Shown piece after piece: positions 1-12,357 of a stretch of 64,000 bases of DNA. The DNA comes from Perognathus longimembris pacificus (lineage: Eukaryota > Chordata > Mammalia > Rodentia > Heteromyidae). Where the stretch lies: positions 10,375,086 through 10,439,085 of the forward strand of contig NC_063188.1 in assembly GCF_023159225.1 (NCBI RefSeq), in the 5' to 3' direction. Both the position numbers and the translations under genes were made by a program. The number at the start of each line of letters is the position of its first letter. The stretch's first letter is position 1. The notes under the pieces were generated by a model that saw only the letters and a program-made list of their open reading frames with translations, had not been told where the DNA came from and searched no databases.

Positions 1-252
1 TCTTAGAAATTTGGATATTGTTTTTAAATTTTTGAATTGCAATGTTGCTTGAAACATTTTGTGAACATTTTTACCTTTTGCCGCATCTATAGTTATTATG
101 ATCCTTTAAATCGTTCATATTGTTATTTATGCCTTTGCTTCCAAAGTCCACAAAAATCTCCTAAACAATGTTATTACAACATGGAACTAATCACATAAGT
201 ACAAATAACAGGAGGATTTCCAGGGTGCTTTCAACTTTATCCCCACTCAGCT
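1..252. other. No recognisable feature
   Basis: AT-rich low-copy-looking sequence. I see no gene, repeat family or RNA here. Confidence 0.5.
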
Positions 253-465
253 TTCCTTTTTTCTGGTATTAGTAATCGAGTCAGAGTTCTCACTTGCGAG
301 ACAAGTGCTCTACCACTTGACCCATGCCGTTAGCACTTGTGTTTATACTTTATTGTTGAGATAGAATTTTACTAACTTTGCCTGGGGTAACCTTGGATGC
401 TAGATCCTCCTACTTCTGCATCTCAAGCAGCTGGGATTACAGGTTTGAGTGTCATACCCAGCTGC
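253..465 (-). mobile_element. Old B1-tRNA composite SINE
   Basis: On the minus strand this reads from a B1/Alu-like left monomer into a tRNA-like right monomer and a short A tail. The B1 part is visible on the plus strand as CTGGGATTACAGG near 431 followed by the CCCAGCTG end. The tRNA-like part shows GTGCTCTACCACTTGA near 305, the complement of an A-box region. Divergence is high and no target-site duplication is clear, so this is an old copy. It belongs to the same composite class as the copies at 44.7, 51.3 and 59.9 kb. Confidence 0.6.
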
Positions 466-2069
466 CATTTTTTGAAATGACCTTCCTACTCACAACTTTG
501 AATTCCAATTACAACTAACTAATGTAGTGCTCTTGATGTTTCTCACTTCCACAACCCAATAGTTTATGCCATCATTTGGACCATCCTTTTCTATATCTTC
601 ATCCACAAACATACTGTTTCTTAAGGCTCATCTCAGATACTGCCTAGTCTGTGAATTTCCCTTTTTTCTATTAATCAGAAATCTGGACATATTTCCTGAA
701 ATTTCTCCATAGTAAGATCATGTTTTTCATACTTAATGAAGTGATTACATATCTGCACACTCTTGCTTACAAACTCTGAACATATCTCGTCATCAATTAT
801 GCATCAGTTCCTATGGTGAGCCTATAGAAGGCTTTCCTACCTGGGACTACATTTAAAGCACTCTAGCACACTGTTCAGTATCTAACAAAACTGAATTACT
901 TGAAGTGTGATAGAACAAGCATTCTAGAGTCATGTGACTGTGTTCTTAGCTTTAAAAATTCCACCTTGACCAACCGCCTAAAGTCTGAAACTCCAGCATT
1001 TTACTGCATTCATGTGTCATAAGAAGTTTCTTCCTGGAGTGCTGTGGAGAAACAGAAGAGATGTTAGTGGACATTGACACAAGATACATGCAGTTTTCCT
1101 TGCCTTTAAGTGGATTTGTTTTTGTCTGGCAACAGATATACTATTCTCTGAAATAGACATGGACAAACAACATCAATGGCGGTGGCAGAAATGATGAACA
1201 ACTGATGGTTAGATATGTTCACAGTTGTTTTTTCGTATCTACTATATTCAAACTGTGGTGTCAATTCACATTGAACCTTCATAACAACTCTTAGAGAGTT
1301 AGGACTTATCATCTTGAGAGAAGTTGAGCAGTTGAGTTGAGGTCTCTCAAACACCTATTTAATTGGCAAAGTGAGGTTTGGTGGACTCTATCTCTTCATT
1401 AACTCATCGCAAAACTACTTATTGAGCACTTCCATTTCAAGTAGCCTTTTTCTGCCTGTCTCCACACTACCCCTTGTTTTTCAGATATTCCAGTGGCCAA
1501 AAGATATGCCGTGTTTGCTGAGTAATTTTGGAAGGTGCTAGAATGCAGAAAGCCTTTCAGTCTCTACAGTGTTTCTTCCTACTCCCTGAGTGAGGGACTT
1601 TTGAGATTTGAGAGGATCTGAAACTTCTTTAAACAAAAATGTCTGCTTTGTCATGTTCTTCTAACTCCACCTATAGACAGTTCTTGAAACCAGATCACAA
1701 CCACATCTAGCTTTTGAAAAGAACGGCTTCCTAAATTGAAGGGGAAGGAGACAACCCGCTGCAGGGAAGCTGGAAGCCAGGCTGTCCTCAGAAAATAGCT
1801 CAGAGGGACCAGAGAACATGAGTATTTGGAGACTGCTAACATTTATGGACGTATCTTAGTTCAACTTTCCTGGCAGTTTTCTTCTGGCCTCTAAGAGAGT
1901 ACATTTTGCTTCTCCTCACTCTGCTAAGCCATGGAGTCTAGGGCTGCAAGGTCAGTAGTCTGACAGTCATCTGATCCAAAGCCTTCCTTGTATAGAAGAA
2001 GTGGTGCTTGTGTCTGGATGGAAGGGGGGATGGTATCAAGACTGCATTAAGACTTTGTTTTCTGGACAA
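466..2069. other. Low-copy stretch, nothing recognised
   Basis: About 1.6 kb with no repeat family or exon that I can name. Minus-strand open frames of 63 and 82 codons (1651-1842, 1106-1354) have no recognisable domain and are within chance expectation. Confidence 0.5.
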
Positions 2070-2365
2070 TACTTGAGTTTTGAAGTCAGAACCTTGTGAT
2101 TGCTAGATGGGTATTCTACCATTTAAGTCACACTTCAACCTTCCTTTGCTTTAGTTTTTGGATAGTGCATTGTGTTTTTCCCAGGGGTGAGCTTTAGACT
2201 GTTAGCTCCCTACCCATGTCTTCCATATTGCTAGGATTACAGATAATTCCTCAGCTTTTTTTTTTAACTAATCAGTTTTGAACTTTTCCCAGACTGGCTT
2301 TGAACTGTGATTCTCACAATCTCCCAAGCAGTTGGGATTGCAAGTGTCAATTACCATGCCTGGCC
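2070..2365 (-). mobile_element. Old three-part SINE (B1-B1-tRNA)
   Basis: Read on the minus strand, a B1-like monomer (plus-strand CAGTTGGGATTGCAAG near 2330, ending in CATGCCTGGCC) is followed by a second B1-like monomer (TTGCTAGGATTACAG near 2230). A decayed tRNA-like part follows at about 2080-2140 (GTATTCTACCATTTAAG). A T-rich spacer at 2257-2266 separates the two B1 parts. The same order occurs at 10.57 and 31.92 kb, so it looks like a real trimeric family and not a chance neighbourhood. Confidence 0.5.
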
Positions 2366-4589
2366 TCATGTATGTTTAGTATTTCTTTAAAAAATTTCTT
2401 TAAGTAGTTATGCAAAGGATTTCAATTCAACCTGTCGATCTTGATCAATGTCATCCTTTCTTTACATTACATTAATATGGTTGTAAAAGTGTGTTTCCAC
2501 TTAAGGTTAAAGCTATAAGATAATTCATTGTTCTGTACTATTAAGACAGGAGAATAGCTATGTCTATCATGTCTAAAAGATTTATAGTACTTTGGTTAAT
2601 GATTCTTCATCTTTCCGGGTCCTTCCCTAATATTAAGGAAGAAAGGCTGTCTTGGGCCTGAATATAGGATAAATAATAACTAAATATCTAAATGTGTATC
2701 AGGTTTGCTCATTTTTCCTTCATTCTCGTTCATCCTGCTATCTAAGTAACCTTGAAGTAATTTGATGGTTTCTAGTTTCAGAGACTTTATATGTTGATTA
2801 AAAAAAAAAAAACCTAACCATGATGAGGTTGGGAAAACCAATTACATTAACATATGTGAAAGCAATTGATTTTGCATGTTGTTTAATAGTTCATTGTTAG
2901 GAAGTGCAGAAAATAAGCAACCAGTTGTCTAGGATGTTGTCATAACAGATGCTGCCTCATGTACATGGGAAGCCAGCAGGCTGGTGTTGCTGGCCCCTCC
3001 CACTTCAAGGGACTTTCTTTTCTTTCTGGAAAGTGTTTGTAAAGGTAACGCTAATACTCCCAGTGTGAATTTGGAGCCACATATTCCTTTATTATGTAAA
3101 GTAACAACAGCTCAACAAGTACTTAGTTAAGTACAGAATCCTTTCAAGATTTGCACAGATTTCAGGTGAAAGATCGGGGACCTACAACCTTTTGTTCTTG
3201 AGTCAGTTCCAGCTGCCACTTGCTTCTCCAGGTCACCTGGCTCTCCTAGCCACTGAAGAAGTTTCAAAGCACATGTGAACAGCTCTGCCTGAAAGTTGTG
3301 AACACCTGCAGGGTAGTAAGCTAGACTTGCCCAGAAACAGCATTGAAGGCAATAAATCATACAACTGTGAAAGCTATGATGTAAATTATGACATCAACTA
3401 TTCCTAGTCCACCAAAACCATACCTACTACCTGATGTTACAGAAGATTGACCATCCATTAACTTCCCCCCTCTTCTCTGCAGAGGGTTCTGGTAAATAGT
3501 GCTCCACAAGTGTTTGTAGCATGCCCCATTGGTCATCCCCAGAAGGCTAATACCTCTATTATTATTTTTTACTATTATTATTGTGCTTGTTCTTCACTCC
3601 GTTTTACAGTTGTTCTTTTTTTGTATGGGTGAGAACTGTGAACTGATTGTTATAGGAAGATTTGAGATGTGCTTGTGTGGCACAGCTACAGCTTTATCAG
3701 TACTATGGTTTTATCCTAACATCAGTCATTCATCTTAGAGGAGCAAACCAAATCCACCTCATTAATTTCTAGCACATGTCTTCACTGAATGATGGGACAT
3801 ATGTCCAAATTGCTCTGGAGTATTGGGCTAAATATGAACATGCAGTGGTAAGGTTTGTTTTCACTGGTGATATTTATGAGTTTCTTGCAATGTCTGAGAA
3901 CATGGTAGAGAATTTTCAAGGGTCTTTCTTATGCTCCTTGCCTCCCAGCCATGCTAGCAGTTTCAGTGAAAAAAATACTAGCTTCTAAATGTACCTATGT
4001 CATTGTCCAGTGATGATTGGTATAACCAAGAGCGAAGCAAGGAATAAAGACTCAAAAGCAAAGATCACAGGCATGGGGACCAAAGAGGAAATGTAACAGT
4101 AAGGCTGTACCTCCCTTCCCACCTCTACACTTGTTCCTGAAAGAACAAAAGTCAGTAGGAAAATGTTGCTAAGGTCATCCCATTTAAGATTTGGGACTGT
4201 ATAAAATAGCTCAATTTTTTGAGATGTTGACCAAATGCAGCCAAGAAGCTCTTTAGTTATTCATACTCTCAGAGAGAACAAAAAACCTCTGAAGAGTAAA
4301 GGAAGTATGAGTCTGGAGTATTTACTGCTTCATATCACATGATGCCATTCAGTAATTATGCACAGACCAAGTTGAAGTCAACGAAAAGTATATCTCATGG
4401 CCACCGCTGCATTCCATTTTCTAGGCCATTCCCCTCTTTCAGGAAGACACTTGAAACCTGTTGTTTGTGTATTGCAACCAACAGACTCTTAATGCGCTCC
4501 AGTTTCCCTTGCCTCCCTTCCCTAATTTCTTCCCCTTCCAGGACTGATCATAAAGCAACACAAAGACACATCTTTTGAAGTCTCATGTC
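2366..4589. other. Low-copy stretch, nothing recognised
   Basis: About 2.2 kb of AT-rich sequence with a 12-A run near 2800 and a TTATTA-rich patch near 3560-3585. Open frames of 60-80 codons (for example 3529-3738 and 3776-3988 plus, 3127-3360 minus) have no domain, splice context or repeated occurrence. I assign no gene. Confidence 0.5.
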
Positions 4590-5045
4590 ACTGTCCCTCA
4601 GATTCTTGACCATGGATTTTCTTACCAACTGAACAGCGTATACCACTCTGTTCCTCTTTACCTGGGCTCATTTCCAGTCAAACTTGCTGAACAAACTCCT
4701 GGGCTCATTTCCAGTCAAACTTGCTGAACACACTTAAGGTTTTCTGCCTCTGTCACATCACCCACTTCTGTTTCTCATAATGTTACCTGCCATCCATTCA
4801 TCAATAGCATCTCTTTAATTAAGCTTTCCTTGATACCCTGTCCCAACTGAAAAGGCTACTTTTCCTCTAAACTTACTGGATCTAGTGACTAAGCTTTCCT
4901 TTAAGCTTCAACTCAAGGAATCATAACTTGTCAGTCTCCCCAAGTAGGGAACTCCTTGAAGGCCAGAATCTGTGACTGACTCATCATCTCTCTCTACTTT
5001 AGGGTGCTAACAGAACCTTTGGTAGTTGCTGGTATGATCCCACTT
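4590..5045 (+). mobile_element. LINE-2 (L2) 3' end, ancient
   Basis: The order of motifs is that of an L2 3' end: CT-rich sequence, CTTTCCTTGATACCCTG near 4825, then AACTCCTTGAAGGCCAGAAT near 4950, and a decayed terminal part with GGTAGTTGCTGG. It is a fossil with no coding capacity. A 37-bp tandem duplication (4661-4730) lies inside it. Confidence 0.6.
4661..4730. repeat. Tandem duplication, period 37
   Basis: The 33-base block starting CCTGGGCTCATTTCC at 4661 recurs unchanged at 4698-4730, separated by four bases. Identity without mismatches inside an otherwise heavily diverged L2 fragment means the duplication is much younger than the L2. Confidence 0.9.
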
Positions 5046-5944
5046 GGTAGACTGGCCACAAGCTTGCAAATACATTGAGATTCTCAGCAAGGTGATGAAT
5101 GCATTGGTCTCCTTCTTAGGACTTGTATTCTTACCAACGAATAAAGGAAAGGGTTTGCAAAGTTGGATTTCTCAAGGTTATGCATCCAGTATTCTATGAC
5201 CCAGTTTTCTAAGAAGAGTATTATTTGGCTTAAAGCCTAAATTGTTCCCTTTGCAACACAAGTTTGAGTTAACTCTACTTCTATCTTTGGACAGGGACAG
5301 AGACCAAGGATACTTCTGATATTTGTTTTCAGCTTCTGATACCTTAATTCACCTAATATTATTAGTGATTCTCCAGTTTATGACTCTGGAAATGAAGATA
5401 TTATTTTGTAATCATACAGAATCTGCCTGACACAGTTGTAATATGGGTATATCACTGATACAGTGTCTGGTACATAATAGGAAGTTAATGCCAAGGCTGT
5501 GAGTTCAAACCTCAGTAAAATCCTTATGCATAACTGAAGATTGCACATGGTAGATCAGTGCTATATTACTGGGGAATTACATCTCCAGCTCTATCTTTGT
5601 TATTTTTATAACAGTTTTAGTAGTTGCTAGTAAGACAGATCTGAGTTCAAACTATAATTTCATCACATACCAGAAAATGAGACAAGTGATGTCAGTTTGG
5701 TGATGTTTAGGAACAGGCTTAACTTACGTATGGTTTATTAATATTATGTAAATTATTTTATACTAAGCTGCCTACTGTGATCATATTGTTTGACACAATA
5801 CAGTTGAACAATGTAGCAATTTTTATTAGCAGTAATATTAAGTGTATTATAAATTCATGCAAAGCTAATTTTACATGATTTCTGTACTTGACCCATAAAA
5901 ACAACTTAATAGTAATAACAAGTGATAATTATATTAGCACTAGC
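5046..5944. other. Low-copy stretch
   Basis: Mostly unassigned AT-rich DNA. Around 5489-5515 the phrase GTGAGTTCAAACCTCAGTA resembles a B-box end of the local tRNA-like SINEs, so a decayed SINE may lie at about 5480-5600, but I cannot define it. Confidence 0.4.
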
Positions 5945-6156
5945 ATTGATGGGGCAAATGCACTGCTGTAGGCAACCTAAGGAAGCACTCCAACTAACAT
6001 TTCATTAAATCCTTAAGAGTGATGCTAGGAGATGAGAATTAATATCTTTAGTTTCTAAACAAGGAGAAAACACCATAGAGAAGATGAGCAACTTACAAGA
6101 TGGTGCTCAAGAATTTGAGTCCAGATGCAGAAACCAAGTATAAAAATGCTAGTCCG
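5945..6156 (+). mobile_element. MIR SINE, interrupted
   Basis: A decayed MIR: CAACTAACATTTCATTAAAT then CCTTAAGAGTGATGCTAGGA, followed by a gapped match to the A-rich middle (GGAGAAAACACCATAGAG) and the end GAATTTGAGTCCAGATGCAG. An IDL-Geo SINE is inserted at its downstream edge at 6157; sequence resuming at 6372 is the continuation. Confidence 0.55.
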
Positions 6157-6356
6157 AGGGCTGGGGATATAGCCTAGTGGCAAGAGTGCCTGCCTCGGAT
6201 ACACGAGGCCTTAGGTTCGATTCCCCAGCACCACATATACAGAAAACGGCCAGAAGCGGCGCTGTGGCTCAAGTGGCAGAGTGCTAGCCTTGAGCGGGAA
6301 GAAGCCAGGGACAGTGCTCAGGCCCTGAGTCCAAGGCCCAGGACTGGCCAAAAAAA
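6157..6356 (+). mobile_element. IDL-Geo dimeric SINE with 15-bp TSD
   Basis: Left ID-like monomer with A box (TAGCCTAGTGG) and B box (GGTTCGATTCC, 6214-6224), then the Geo monomer (GCTGTGGCTCAAGTGGCAGA to CCAGGACTGGCC) and an A tail. Exact 15-bp flanking repeats, AAAAATGCTAGTCCG, lie at 6142-6156 and 6357-6371, the signature of L1-machinery insertion. It is transcribed, if at all, by RNA polymerase III from the internal promoter. The near-consensus sequence marks it as young. Confidence 0.93.
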
Positions 6357-6399
6357 AAAAATGCTAGTCCGTGGCATAGGCAAAATTTGAATATTGGTC

Positions 6400-7481
6400 T
6401 TTGGTTCCTAAAACCTACTTGTTGGAATAGTCACCCATTATCACATGGAATTAATGAACTGAGGGCCACATGGGCACGAATGGGGTGTCGAAGACATTGC
6501 TCATCCCTTCAGAAGAGTTCAGTTAACTCTTACATATGGTCACACTGCTGTCAATATTTGTAAATCTCATAACAATAAGATGATTGAATTGAATTTTTGA
6601 TGCATTTTAGTTATTTTAAAGAGCTCCAAAGGCCTTAGTATTTATGTAGTCCAGGAGCTTTCAACTTTATGTTTTGAAATGAATCAGATTATACTACTAG
6701 AGTCCATGAGTTATTGGATACTCTATGTGCTTTAACTCCCATAGGGGCTTCAGCTACTGTCCTCAGGCTCTGTAGTCTTTCTTCTGCTACAACACAATAT
6801 GCTCCCATGCATATTATGTATGTATGTTTGTAGGTGTGTGCATGTATGTCGCTACACAGGATAGAACTTTGTGGTTCTAGCATAATAAAAGTAAGTTCTT
6901 AGTCTTTCCAAGCTTCCATAAGAAAAAACCATAAAATGGGTGAGCAGTTTATAAACATGGTAGATGCACAATTTGGCAAGAATGCACTTCCTGACACACA
7001 GATGACACCTTATCATTATATCCTCACATGACTGAAAGGGGAAAAAGGAAGAGTGTTTGTGGTCTCTTTTATAAAGGCACTATTCCAGTTTATAAAGGGC
7101 CCTCATAAATTAGGAACTTCCTAAAAGTCCTTCCTCCATACCCTTTGGGTGCTAGAATTCCTATGTTTGAATTGGAGTTCAGATCAGTATACCCCTGTAG
7201 GATTATGTTCTCTGAATATTGTCATTGTGCAATAAACTAATTTGGAAATCACAACTACTGTGTAATCTAATTTATCCTTGTTTTGGGGGGACTCCAGGAG
7301 AGGACAGACTATTATAGCTACGCGTGTATGGTGAGAAAATGTAGTGTTCAGAATTATTGAGTTCTGATGAGGTAGGATGGGGCTTCCAAAAGTAATGCTG
7401 AGTAAATACAACTGGAACCTACTTTGTTGAACTGCCTAGAAACACTCTGTTGTTATTTTCTTGCATCAAATGTCTCAACAG
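6400..7481. other. Low-copy stretch, nothing recognised
   Basis: About 1.1 kb. A TGTATGT-rich patch lies at 6815-6850. No exon or repeat family is recognised. Confidence 0.5.
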
Positions 7482-7698
7482 AAGCTGGGCCAAGTGGCTC
7501 ATACCTGTAGACCTAGCTACTTAGGAGGTTGAGATTGGTTGGATCATGGTTCAAAGGTATTTCACGCTGAAAATGCCACGAGACTCCATCTCAAAAATAA
7601 CCAGCAAAAGCAAGGCTGGCAGCAAGACTTAAGTGGTAGAGCACCAGCCAAGCAAGCCCAAGGCTCGGAGTTCAAATCCCAGTACAGGCAAAAAAAAA
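7482..7698 (+). mobile_element. B1-tRNA composite SINE
   Basis: The B1-like left part reads CCAAGTGGCTCATACCTGTA, CTTAGGAGGTTGAGAT, GGATCATGGTTC and ACTCCATCTC. The right part is tRNA-like, with A-box region CTTAAGTGGTAGAGCACCAG and B-box region GAGTTCAAATCCCAGTAC, then an A run at 7690-7697. Moderately diverged. Confidence 0.75.
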
Positions 7699-8934
7699 TC
7701 CCACATATTGGTCTTGGTTGCAAATTATACACAAAAATAAAGATCCATTATCTAATGTATCTTTGTCTTATTGACCCTGAATTCTAGGCAGTGAGATTGA
7801 ATTAATACCTGTACATTACTGCTGTGATGTATAGTGTGTAAGATTTTAGAGGCTAGCATTCAATTCATGTCATTCCCTCCAATTAGAATGCCAGAGCTGC
7901 CCAAGTTGGTTTGGAAAACCTGTCATTGTGCAGAAATGGCACATTTCAGTGTAGACTCCAAACGTGCAAATTTGAGACAGGTGAATTAAGATGTTCCAAA
8001 AGGTCCTTGTGCCTTCATCACATCAGTGCTCCTTTGAGTCCAAAGAGCCACTGGCAACTACACATTTCTACTGTGGCAGACACACATTCGGGAGCTATTT
8101 GATCATGTCTTCTCAGAAATTAATCTGTACCAAGAAAAATTAAGGTATAATTTTCTTAGCTCTGAATGGAAATTATTTTTCTTGTTCCTTAAATAAAAAA
8201 ATTTGGCTGGTTTATGGAGTCAGGGCAATATGAGAGATATCGGCACAGAAACTAATGACAGAGTTTTGAAGTTCCTGATGAAAGCTTGGTTTTCAACTAT
8301 CCCACCGGTCCAGGTATAACATTGTAGATCAAAGAGGGTATAGTGCTTTACTGATTTAATCCATTCTCCATCACCCGCATCTCAAAACTGAAATAACTAT
8401 CAAATAAGGGTAGTTTGCTCAGTTAAACTATCAAGACATAGAAACATAGTACAGTATAGTAGCAGAATTTGGATGCACTGAGCAAATTCTAAATTCAGAC
8501 GAGAAGGAAAACAGAATATCACATAAAGCAGTAAATATTTATTTAAAAACAAATAGTAAAAATTTAATGAAAACAAGCCTAGCAATAGGAAATTATGGGG
8601 AGCATGGTAGATTCTAAGTGTGTTTTTGTACTTTGCTTATGTGTTCTGCTCTTCCCTATCTGTTCTCCATTGTATAAAATAAAGGAGCTGGACTGTCTTT
8701 CACTTCTAGTGTTCTGAGACTATGACAAACACATGATGAAAAACATTTAATTTTTGAAATGAAGTAAAAAGATTTCTTTGATACTTTTTTATGGAAATGT
8801 CATGAGTGTTTCCATGTTGGAACACAAAAACAAAAGAAGCATTTTTATCTCTAAAATGAAGGTACACCTGTTGTTCATGACTTAATTTCCTTTTATCATT
8901 GAAGTGAAATTCATACAATATGTAATTCACCATT
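7699..8934. other. Low-copy stretch, nothing recognised
   Basis: AT-rich DNA with no recognised element. A 20-base phrase around TTTGTAATTCACCATTTATT (8918-8937) is echoed at 8949-8966, a local duplication at the edge of the L1 fragment that follows. Confidence 0.45.
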
Positions 8935-9330
8935 TATTTTATTTATTTTTTGTAATTCACCATTTTAAATGTGGACTTCAGGTTAGCATATGAAAGAAAT
9001 GTGTCTTTTTTTCTCTCTGAGCTTGACTTACTTCACTTAATAATATTTTTCCAAGGCTATCCATTTCTTTGGATACGGTTTAGTACCATTCTTTCTAATG
9101 GATAAGTAAAAATCCATTGTACATATATACTGCATTTTTTGATCCATCCATTGGGGGACATCTGGGCTGTTTGCATACCTTTGCTATGGTAACTAGTACA
9201 GTAATAAACATGGTTGTGCTGGTGGCTATACTGCATTCTAACTTGTAATCTTTTGGAGAAATACCCCAAAGGTGGTATTGCTCGGCATTGAAAGGCTGAA
9301 ATGGCGTAGCTACATCTGTGGCCCCATCTG
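8935..9330 (-). mobile_element. LINE-1 3' region, antisense, ancient
   Basis: The plus strand shows the well-known complement of the end of L1 ORF2: GACTTACTTCACTTAATA, CATTGGGGGACATCTGGGCT, TACAGTAATAAACATGG and GAGAAATACCCCAAAGG. The reading frame is broken. No target duplication was found. Confidence 0.75.
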
Positions 9331-10567
9331 CTATTAGTTTATTTGCACAAATTTGAATATATTGTTTTTGTTGTTGCTGCTGCTGCAGAGGCTGAGATGT
9401 AATGCCCGTGGCTCAACATGCAATACATAGAAGAGCCAAAATTCTCCCTTGGCCTTTTGGATTTGAAATTGATTATGCTTTCCAGAGTACCCAAATCTTC
9501 TGAATTTCAGGATATTCTGAAATTACATATGGGCATGTGATGTATATTCTACCAGTTTTCTTAGAAAAAATTTGAGCACTTCATAGATAGTGACCCTCTC
9601 CTTTCTAGGTTCAGGCTGTCTTCCTCTAGGGCGGTGTGTGTGGGGGGGGAAACTGTAGCTCATTTCTGTACAACTGGATGTGTGGTGCCAGCCTGCCATG
9701 CTGGCTTTTTTCCCAAAGTAAAACGGAAGAGACTGTGTCCAACAGGGCCACATGATATTTATGAGTTTGAAAGGGGCCACAGCAGAGATTGTTAGAGGTC
9801 TCAGTTCCATTAAGAGTTATTAAGAATTAGGTTCTGGGTCTCAGTGTATAAAAAATCCATCATTAAAGAGTCAATAAAAGTTATTAAAGGACAGATTGAC
9901 TGAACTTCAAGGGACTGTTTCTTTACTGAGAAACAAATGATAGTTTATGCTATTTGTTTTTCAGAAAGAAGAGGCTATAGAGTGACATACACCAGAAAGA
10001 CTTTAGGAGTAATGGCTTCCTAGGGTTAAAGGTAGGGAGTTAGGAAAAAATAAGTTCCATTCACAGACTGAACCAATTTTGGCACTGGTATTCTATGATT
10101 ATTTTCAAGGACATCTGCTGAATTTCCAATCTGTGTCCTGGTTAGCCTTGATGCTTGGTGGCTCCACTGACCCAAATCACCAATCCAAACTTAACTGCAG
10201 AGATTGTGAATTTGTGCAGGTCAGAGCTAGCAGGTACCTAGAGACCAAATAATGTACCAACTTCCTGCACTGGCTGGTGGGGAAAACCAAGCCCAGAAAT
10301 GAAAGAGGACTTGTTCAAAGAGCTCAAACTGGAAGCCCGACTGTGAAAACATTTAGTGGTTGCAACTGCAATCTTAGTATGTTTTATTCACTCATGACAT
10401 AAAGGTTCAAATTATTTTTCCCTTCTCATCTTCTTCCTGTTCAGCCTCTTCTATGACACCACCTCTGCTTGTCCTTCCCTAATTTGCCTTTTTTCTCTTC
10501 CTATTCTACTTTATTCTCTATTTTCATTTTCACAACTTCTGTGGTATGGATCATGTATGCATGCAAC
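9331..10567. other. Low-copy stretch, nothing recognised
   Basis: Contains a short TTG/CTG trinucleotide run (9363-9386) and a run of eight G at 9643-9650. The 95-codon minus-strand frame (9523-9810) shows no recognisable domain. Confidence 0.5.
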
Positions 10568-10895
10568 CAAGTTGGGCACAGTGGCTCGTGCATGTAATCC
10601 CTGTCTACTTGGCAGACAGAGATTGGGAGGATCATGGTCTGTTGTCATACTAGGCAAAAATGTTGGTGAGATATTTCAACCAATAGCTGGATACAGTGAC
10701 CATATGCCTGTCGTACAAGCTACATATGAAATGTAAACAGGCGGAACAAGATTTAAGCTAGTCAATGCATAAATGTGCAACACTATTTGAAAAATAACAA
10801 GAGTAAAAAGGAATGGAGGGTCTTATTCAAGTAATATAGTATTTGCCTGCCAAGTATGAGATCCTAGTTCAAATCCCAGTCCTGCAAAAGGGGAA
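10568..10895 (+). mobile_element. Three-part SINE (B1-B1-tRNA), sense
   Basis: First monomer: GTTGGGCACAGTGGCTCGTG, ATGTAATCCCTG and GGGAGGATCATGG. Second B1-like monomer from about 10684: AATAGCTGGATACAGTGACC, ATGCCTGTCGTACAAGC. Third, tRNA-like part from about 10798, ending with CTAGTTCAAATCCCAGTCC and an A-rich tail. This is the clearest sense-strand example of the trimer; similar minus-strand copies sit at 2.07 and 31.92 kb. Confidence 0.65.
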
Positions 10896-11462
10896 ATAGA
10901 AAAACTAGTGTTATAACAGTGATTTTATGTGATCCTTCAGTCACCCTTCCTGTACTGCCCAGAAACTGAATGTTACCCTTATACAGAAACCACAAGCCAG
11001 TATCCCCTCTACTTTAATGCTGACCTGTTTCTACAACACTGTACAGATGATATGTGCAAGCCTTGGACTTCTTCCCTGGAATCCTTCTGTTGATGCTTGA
11101 AGGTTGGTGCTTCCTTTTGGCAAAGCTTCAGGCTCAGTGGCAAGGACGGAAGGAAGTGAAGCTTTCCTGTCACTTGATCCAGATCCTCCTAAATACATTT
11201 TTGCTTAACAAGGGTCTTTCCCATATTTGCTGCCCAGCTTTGCTTTGTGAGTGAGAAGTCACTCACTGGCACTGTTTACCCAAGGCCAGGTTTTGCACTG
11301 ACATCATCACTTATGCAAATGCCCAGAGAATGCCTCTGTAAAGAACATCATCTTTTAGTATACTAGCCTCGTGGCACATTAGGTTTCTCTGTGAAAGATG
11401 AGAAGAGGAAGCACAGGGAAGTAACTACTCATACGCAAAATTTCACACATGCTTTTCTTTCT
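10896..11462. other. Low-copy stretch, nothing recognised
   Basis: About 570 bases with no named repeat. A 66-codon open frame at 11054-11254 has no recognisable domain. Confidence 0.5.
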
Positions 11463-11644
11463 TCTTTCATTCCACTGATATTCACTGTCTACTTATTAAG
11501 TGAAAGCACTACGTTATGCTCTAGGATATAACACTGTCAAATGGTTTATATTATAATGGGAGAGACAGACAGTAACCAAACAAACAGATATCATTATGTG
11601 ATCAGGCAATTGTGATGTCATGGTGCTGTGACTAAAACCAAAGC
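11463..11644 (-). mobile_element. Ancient L2-type end, antisense; start of split repeat
   Basis: TTCATTCCACTGATATTCAC, GTCTACTTATTAAGTG and GGGAGAGACAGACAGTAACC follow the order of the complement of an L2-type 3' end. The sequence appears to resume at 12358 (AGGAAAGGTCTC), after an inserted element, and again at 14016, which makes this one edge of a long split fossil repeat. Confidence 0.45.
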
Positions 11645-12094
11645 AGCTCTTAATTTCCTAGGGCTGCATTAAAAAATTACCAAGTTGAAATATTCAGAAC
11701 AAAGACAAGGTGTTCTTTCACAGTTCTGGATGCTGGGATTTTGAAATTAAGAAAGCATGATGTTCCCTCTCAAGTAGAGGTGGAGAAAGTCCGGCTTTTG
11801 GACTGTAGAAGGCTTGAGAAATCATTAGGTATATGATGGAACAGACATGTCTGCTTCTCTTATGGCTCTTGTCAGCTGTCTAAGGATGTCTGCCTGTATT
11901 GATATGGCCCACAAAAATGATTGTGTAGACATCCAAAATTTTCCTTGGCAGAAAGAAAAGTTCCCAAACACAGATAGGGACCTTCTCTGTTTCTTTTAGT
12001 ATCTGGAGGATACTGGAAATCCTTTATATTCTTCCAGCTTATATCTAGTTTACTCTGATTTTGATCTCCATCTTCACATGGGCTTCTAGGTGTT

Positions 12095-12140
<46 letters not shown>

Positions 12141-12300
12141 CTCTTTTTGTCTTATAAGGATATCAGTCATTGGACTTAGAGCTCACTCTTATCCTGTATG
12201 AACTTTGACGCTGACTGCATCTGTGAAAGCTAATTTTAAACATAAGGCCACATTGTGAAGTTCTGAGTGGACAGGCATTTTGGGGCAGGGAATACTAGTT
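11645..12300. mobile_element. Ancient L1M-class interspersed repeat
   Basis: Landmarks of a common placental repeat occur in order: TTTCCTAGGGCTGCATTA, TTTCACAGTTCTGGATGCTG, CTCCATCTTCACATGGGCTT, CTTATAAGGATATCAGTCAT, then ATAAGGCCACATTGTGAAG. I think this is an old L1 3'-end family, but the subfamily is uncertain. It interrupts the repeat that flanks it and contains a young (GT)n expansion. Confidence 0.55.
12099..12138. repeat. (GT)20 microsatellite
   Basis: Uninterrupted GT dinucleotides over about 40 bases, inside the ancient repeat above. Likely polymorphic. Confidence 0.97.
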
Positions 12301-12357
12301 CACTCACCACACCTGAGGAAAAAGAAAGAATAATTGAAGCTGCTCTTTTAGACATAG

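Noticed and set aside
6157..6240. tRNA gene suggested by A and B boxes
   Set aside because: The boxes belong to the ID-like half of a SINE with A tail and target duplication; no cloverleaf gene is intact.
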